Positions 61,093 to 64,000 of a stretch of 64,000 nucleotides of DNA are shown in pieces (position 1 is the stretch's first letter; each line of letters opens with the position of its first letter). The DNA is from Hofstenia miamia. Lineage: Eukaryota > Xenacoelomorpha > Acoela > Hofsteniidae. The notes below the pieces were generated by a model, which was not told the origin of the DNA, did no database searches, and worked only from the letters and a program-made list of their open reading frames with translations. The position numbers were made by a program, and so were the translations under genes. The stretch spans positions 665,967 to 729,966 of the forward strand of contig CABFPE010000006.1 of assembly GCA_900660155.1 (NCBI GenBank), in the 5' to 3' direction.

Positions 61093-61506
61093 TTGTTCTT
61101 TATTCCATGTAAGAGCAAAAGAAGACAATCTCTTCCATTCTTTTATTCTTCTCAATCTGTTAATCTTGCTAATAAACTTAGGTTTCTAAGAAGTCTAAGT
61201 ATTTATCCCACTGGCGAATCATTTCTTCTAACTAAAATATCTGATGCACATTTAGCACTTTCTAATTCTATTGAACTAGAAAAGATCTGCTTTCTAAGGA
61301 AGTTCAGCGATAAATCTTCTATTAGCTCCACGCATTCTCTCATTAAAAGTTTATCTAACACTAACAAATTCCCGTCAACCTTAGAATTTAATGAAAATCT
61401 AGCTTTACACTTGTTAACCTTTTTAATGACCATTTTATTTCTGTATTTTCACCTGCCTCTCACTATGATATTTCTAGTAATAATGATACATGTTCTTACA
61501 ATTTAA
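61093..61506 (+). pseudogene. LINE linker between endonuclease and RT
   Basis: This 137-codon frame is in phase with the endonuclease frame before it. It contains KRRQSLPFFYSSQSVNLANK and SIELEKICFLRKFSDKSS, like the K-R-P-P-W-(S/T)---L----K linker with charged helices in CR1/Jockey ORF2. A frameshift near 61420 moves the element to another frame (NDHFISVFSPAS...). Confidence 0.55.
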
Positions 61507-61865
61507 CTGAAATAATCCTTTCATCGTTTACACCTCATTCTATTTACAAACTTTTAACTTCCAATAAATCTCATTCAATTCCTCTCGATGTTTTCCCTCC
61601 TATTCTGTTGAAAAAACAATTATTCCTCAATTGCTGATGCTCTATTCTGCTTATTCCGTTCTTTCATAATTACTTCAAAATTTTTCCTTAGAATGGAAAA
61701 AAGCTATAGTTGTATCAGTATAAAAATCAGGTAAGCATCTTTCTACGCGACTTTGCTTTTCCTATAGACCTATATACCTTCTTTCACATTTTTCACTAAT
61801 ATTTGAATAAATAGTTTTCAGAGCTATTTATCCTGTCATTCGTCATCTAATTTCTCCGCATCAAT

Positions 61866-63004
61866 TTGGATTGCTTCATCGTAAGTCAACAACTTTATCT
61901 TTACTTAAATTTCTTGATTATCACTATGATTGAAGTCTACCCCATTATACTATCTATCTCGATTTTAAAAAAGCATTTGATGAGGTCTCTTCCTCTACTT
62001 TATTATCTAAATTATCTGATTTTGGATTTGACTCTTATTTTTTTATCACTAATTGCTAGTTATCTCTCTTGCCGAACTCAATTTTTTCGTGTCAATTCAG
62101 TTCTTTCATCAGAGCTACCTGTAACATCCGGAGTTCGACAAGGATCTATTTTAGGTCCTTTATTTTTCCTCATCTTTATAAATGATTTTGTACCTTATCA
62201 ATCTCTTCAAACAGATTGTATGCTATATACTGATGATACTAGAATTTTCTCTATTTCTCTCAATTGTCTTCAATCTTTTTGTGAATATGATTCAGATTGG
62301 TCACAATCAATTAGTATACCTTTTAATCTACCCAAATCTAAAAGGCTTTTTATTACGTCCTGTCGTTTACCTCCACCCTCTTCACGTTCAATGAAAAATT
62401 TCTTTACTTCTATAAAATCTGAAGTTAAAGATCTCGGCATCATTATTTCCAAATCATTAACCTGGATTCAACACATTCTTTCTAAAATTAAAAAAATCTC
62501 ATCTAAATTTTTCTTCCTTAGAACAAATGTCCCAATTTCTACATTTTCTCACACTAAGTTAATTATCTTTAATTCTTACTGTTTATCTTCTCTGTTATAT
62601 GGATCTCAATGTTGCAGGTAATGCTTCTTTGGTAGCAAAGATAGATCGTATTATTTACTGTGCTCTTCGTTGGATTTTTCGCTCAAATAAACCATATCTC
62701 TCACTCTTTAAAATGCTAATCTCTTTCCTATCTATATTTATCTTAAATATCTTGATCTATTGTTACTAAACAAACTTCTTTTAGGATACTATGACTTTGA
62801 TGTCTACGACTTTCTATTTTTCTCCTCTGAAATATCAAACTCTCACTCTTCTTCAACTGTCAAATATCTTGTACCCAAAATTCGCAAAACAAATTCGTCT
62901 AATAATTTCTTCTACCGTATCATACCTCTTGGTAATTTTATCATAATAGATCCTGATCTATTTATTTTTTTAAAGACTTTACTTCCTAAAAAAAGTTACA
63001 AATA
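61866..63004 (+). pseudogene. LINE reverse transcriptase and C-terminal tail, frameshifted
   Basis: Copies the element's RNA at the nicked target. An upstream frame shows HQFGLLHRKSTTLSLL and IYLDFKKAFDEVS (the first catalytic aspartate box) at about 61860-61990. The frame at 61866-62621 then carries TSGVRQGSILGPLFFLIFIN, CMLYTDDTRIFSIS (YTDD instead of the usual YADD) and VKDLGIIISKSLTW. A further frame change near 62610 leads to AKIDRIIYCALRWIF and the tail, ending at a TAA at 63002-63004. At least two frameshifts and an in-frame stop after FLDYHYD make it inactive. The YTDD box keeps both aspartates and is not itself a fatal change. Confidence 0.8.
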
Positions 63005-63035
63005 AATAAAAATAATGTACAAAATAAATAAGAAT

Positions 63036-63884
63036 TCCTTTCTTTAAAAAAAGAGCAATTGCATATAAGATGAAAAGAACAACGATTAGTAATGATGTAA
63101 TATTTCGAGAAATGATTTTAATGCTTTCGAAACTTTTTTTTGGACAATCGAATAGATCAATCTCAGTATGGTCCTCCCACAAAAAATTCAAGTCTGCACT
63201 ATTCATTTTCTGCCCGAATCAATGTCAAAATATGGTATCTTCTCAAAATGTTCTCAGTTTCCTTTCTGTAATTGTCAAGCCCGCACCCTGCCTTCTTAGT
63301 TTTGTAAATACTACATTTTTCTCTGTAAAAGCCAAAATTGGTATAAATCATTCATTATTATTATTATTTATAATATATATATACTATATATATATATATA
63401 TATATTAATTAATTTAAGTAAACTATATTTATTAGTGTGAAAAGATTTGATTTGAGTCCTTAAAGTAAGTTTTGCTTGTGTTTTATGCATTGTTCATTTA
63501 TATAACTATTTGCCTATATTTATGCACAGTCATTGATTAATCAATACAATAGCGGACTGTCTTCATGTGGGTGATCATATGTGATTAAACTAATTACAGA
63601 GTACATAGAAACATAGCCTATTCTTAGTAGTTTTCAATTTTCCAAGTAATTCGTAAAAACTGAATAACACTAAAAAAACCTTATAAATACTGAATTGAAA
63701 GTAACAAACTTGAGTTTAGTAAAGGCATTTCTTATCATACACTTTCTTACTGCCTCCATTTTCTAAAAATTAGCTACATTAAAATCGAGTAACCCAGAAC
63801 GCGATTGTTAATATTTCCTAAATTTCACTCTAAGAAACATTACGATCTATTGTAGGGTTAAACAACTGTTTGATTATATATACA

Positions 63885-63887
<3 letters not shown>
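63036..63887. other. No gene seen
   Basis: Beyond the LINE tail, a plus ORF at 63070-63408 and its antisense partner have no motif. A TA-rich run lies at 63371-63406. Confidence 0.4.

Positions 63888-63915
<28 letters not shown>
63888..63915. repeat. (TA)n microsatellite
   Basis: About 14 TA units ending where the base composition changes sharply. Confidence 0.95.
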
Positions 63916-64000
63916 TCTACTGCTTCCGCCACTTCTGTCACAACGTCAATCACTTCATCTCTCCTTTGCTTAGCCTGTTCAACTCTCTTTTTCCCCTTAC
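63916..64000 (-). other. Coding-like stretch at the window edge
   Basis: The minus strand is open for 28 codons from the window end, reading KGKKRVEQAKQRRDEVIDVV then TEVAEAVE. It is about half G+C, in contrast to the flanking TA run. The composition (charged, helical) suggests a coding exon or a mobile-element ORF that continues beyond the window. No family is recognised. Confidence 0.25.

Larger units (their letters stand above)
59620..63035 (+). mobile_element. LINE (APE-type non-LTR retrotransposon), degenerate
   Basis: In order on the plus strand: ORF1-like protein (59682-60260), partial APE endonuclease (about 60278-60951), linker, reverse transcriptase (about 61500-62620) and C-terminal tail (to 63004). 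It then ends in an A-rich tail of AAATAAATAAAAATAA type (about 63000-63035). The 3.4-kb span is shorter than a full Jockey/CR1-type element (usually 4-5 kb), and the ORF1/endonuclease junction is missing. Several stops and frameshifts show that it is dead. The plus strand of the element is visibly T-rich, unlike its surroundings. Clade assignment between CR1, L2, Rex1 and Jockey is not possible by eye. Confidence 0.85.

Noticed and set aside
1-64000. CRISPR arrays, rRNA, tRNA, operons or other prokaryotic features
   Set aside because: No regularly spaced repeats, no RNA-gene folds and no tightly packed genes; the content is that of an animal nuclear genome.

Overview
The window is AT-rich (by eye about 70% A+T), full of long (TA)n runs and carries no operons, Shine-Dalgarno-led genes, tRNAs or rRNAs. 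It contains Tc1/mariner, hAT, APE-type LINE, Penelope-like and Copia-like remnants side by side, which points to a nuclear scaffold of an animal, most likely an invertebrate; I cannot name the species. I could not identify a single host gene with confidence. A few short coding-like stretches with splice-acceptor motifs are given as low-confidence exon candidates.

Layout. 1-2834 is a block that recurs almost unchanged at 14874-17707. 3760-6230 holds an old Copia-like retroelement on the minus strand, split by a hAT-type miniature element (4229-4709) and disturbed by an assembly duplication. 6645-7060 is the 3' end of a Tc1-like transposon. 8473-8767 is a fragment of an unassigned mobile-element protein. 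9595-10594 is a gap of 1000 Ns. 10920-13408 holds a diverged repeat pair and a hAT-type miniature element. 13904-14935 holds an unassigned 138-codon ORF and an unmerged contig overlap. 18560-19125 is a LINE reverse-transcriptase tail on the minus strand. 19340-27000 is a gene-poor desert. 27109-29113 is a perfect 1002-bp duplication around a single N. 31-32.5 kb and 39.9-41.8 kb hold further hAT-type miniature elements. 34.3 kb has a GIY-YIG endonuclease fragment. 37758-39050 is a complete-length but dead Tc1-like transposon with both inverted repeats and TA target duplications. 42.1 kb is a LINE ORF1 fragment. 45.3-46.2 kb holds a strong hairpin, a transposase helix-turn-helix relic and a dispersed repeat, another copy of which lies at 51.3 kb. 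52.7-53.3 kb has a Tc1/mariner-type miniature element and a BED-finger relic. 54.8-55.8 kb is a non-autonomous DNA transposon. 56.9 kb is a second LINE RT fragment. 59.6-63.03 kb is the longest coding relic: a LINE with ORF1, endonuclease and RT parts and an A-rich tail.

The parts do not work together as a system. The window reads as accumulated transposon insertions in intergenic or intronic DNA. The most consequential observation for a user is that three exact or nearly exact tandem duplications each abut a single N. They are best explained as contig overlaps that were not merged, and they cast doubt on the 2.8-kb repeat as well. I did not find an undescribed biological system that I can support.
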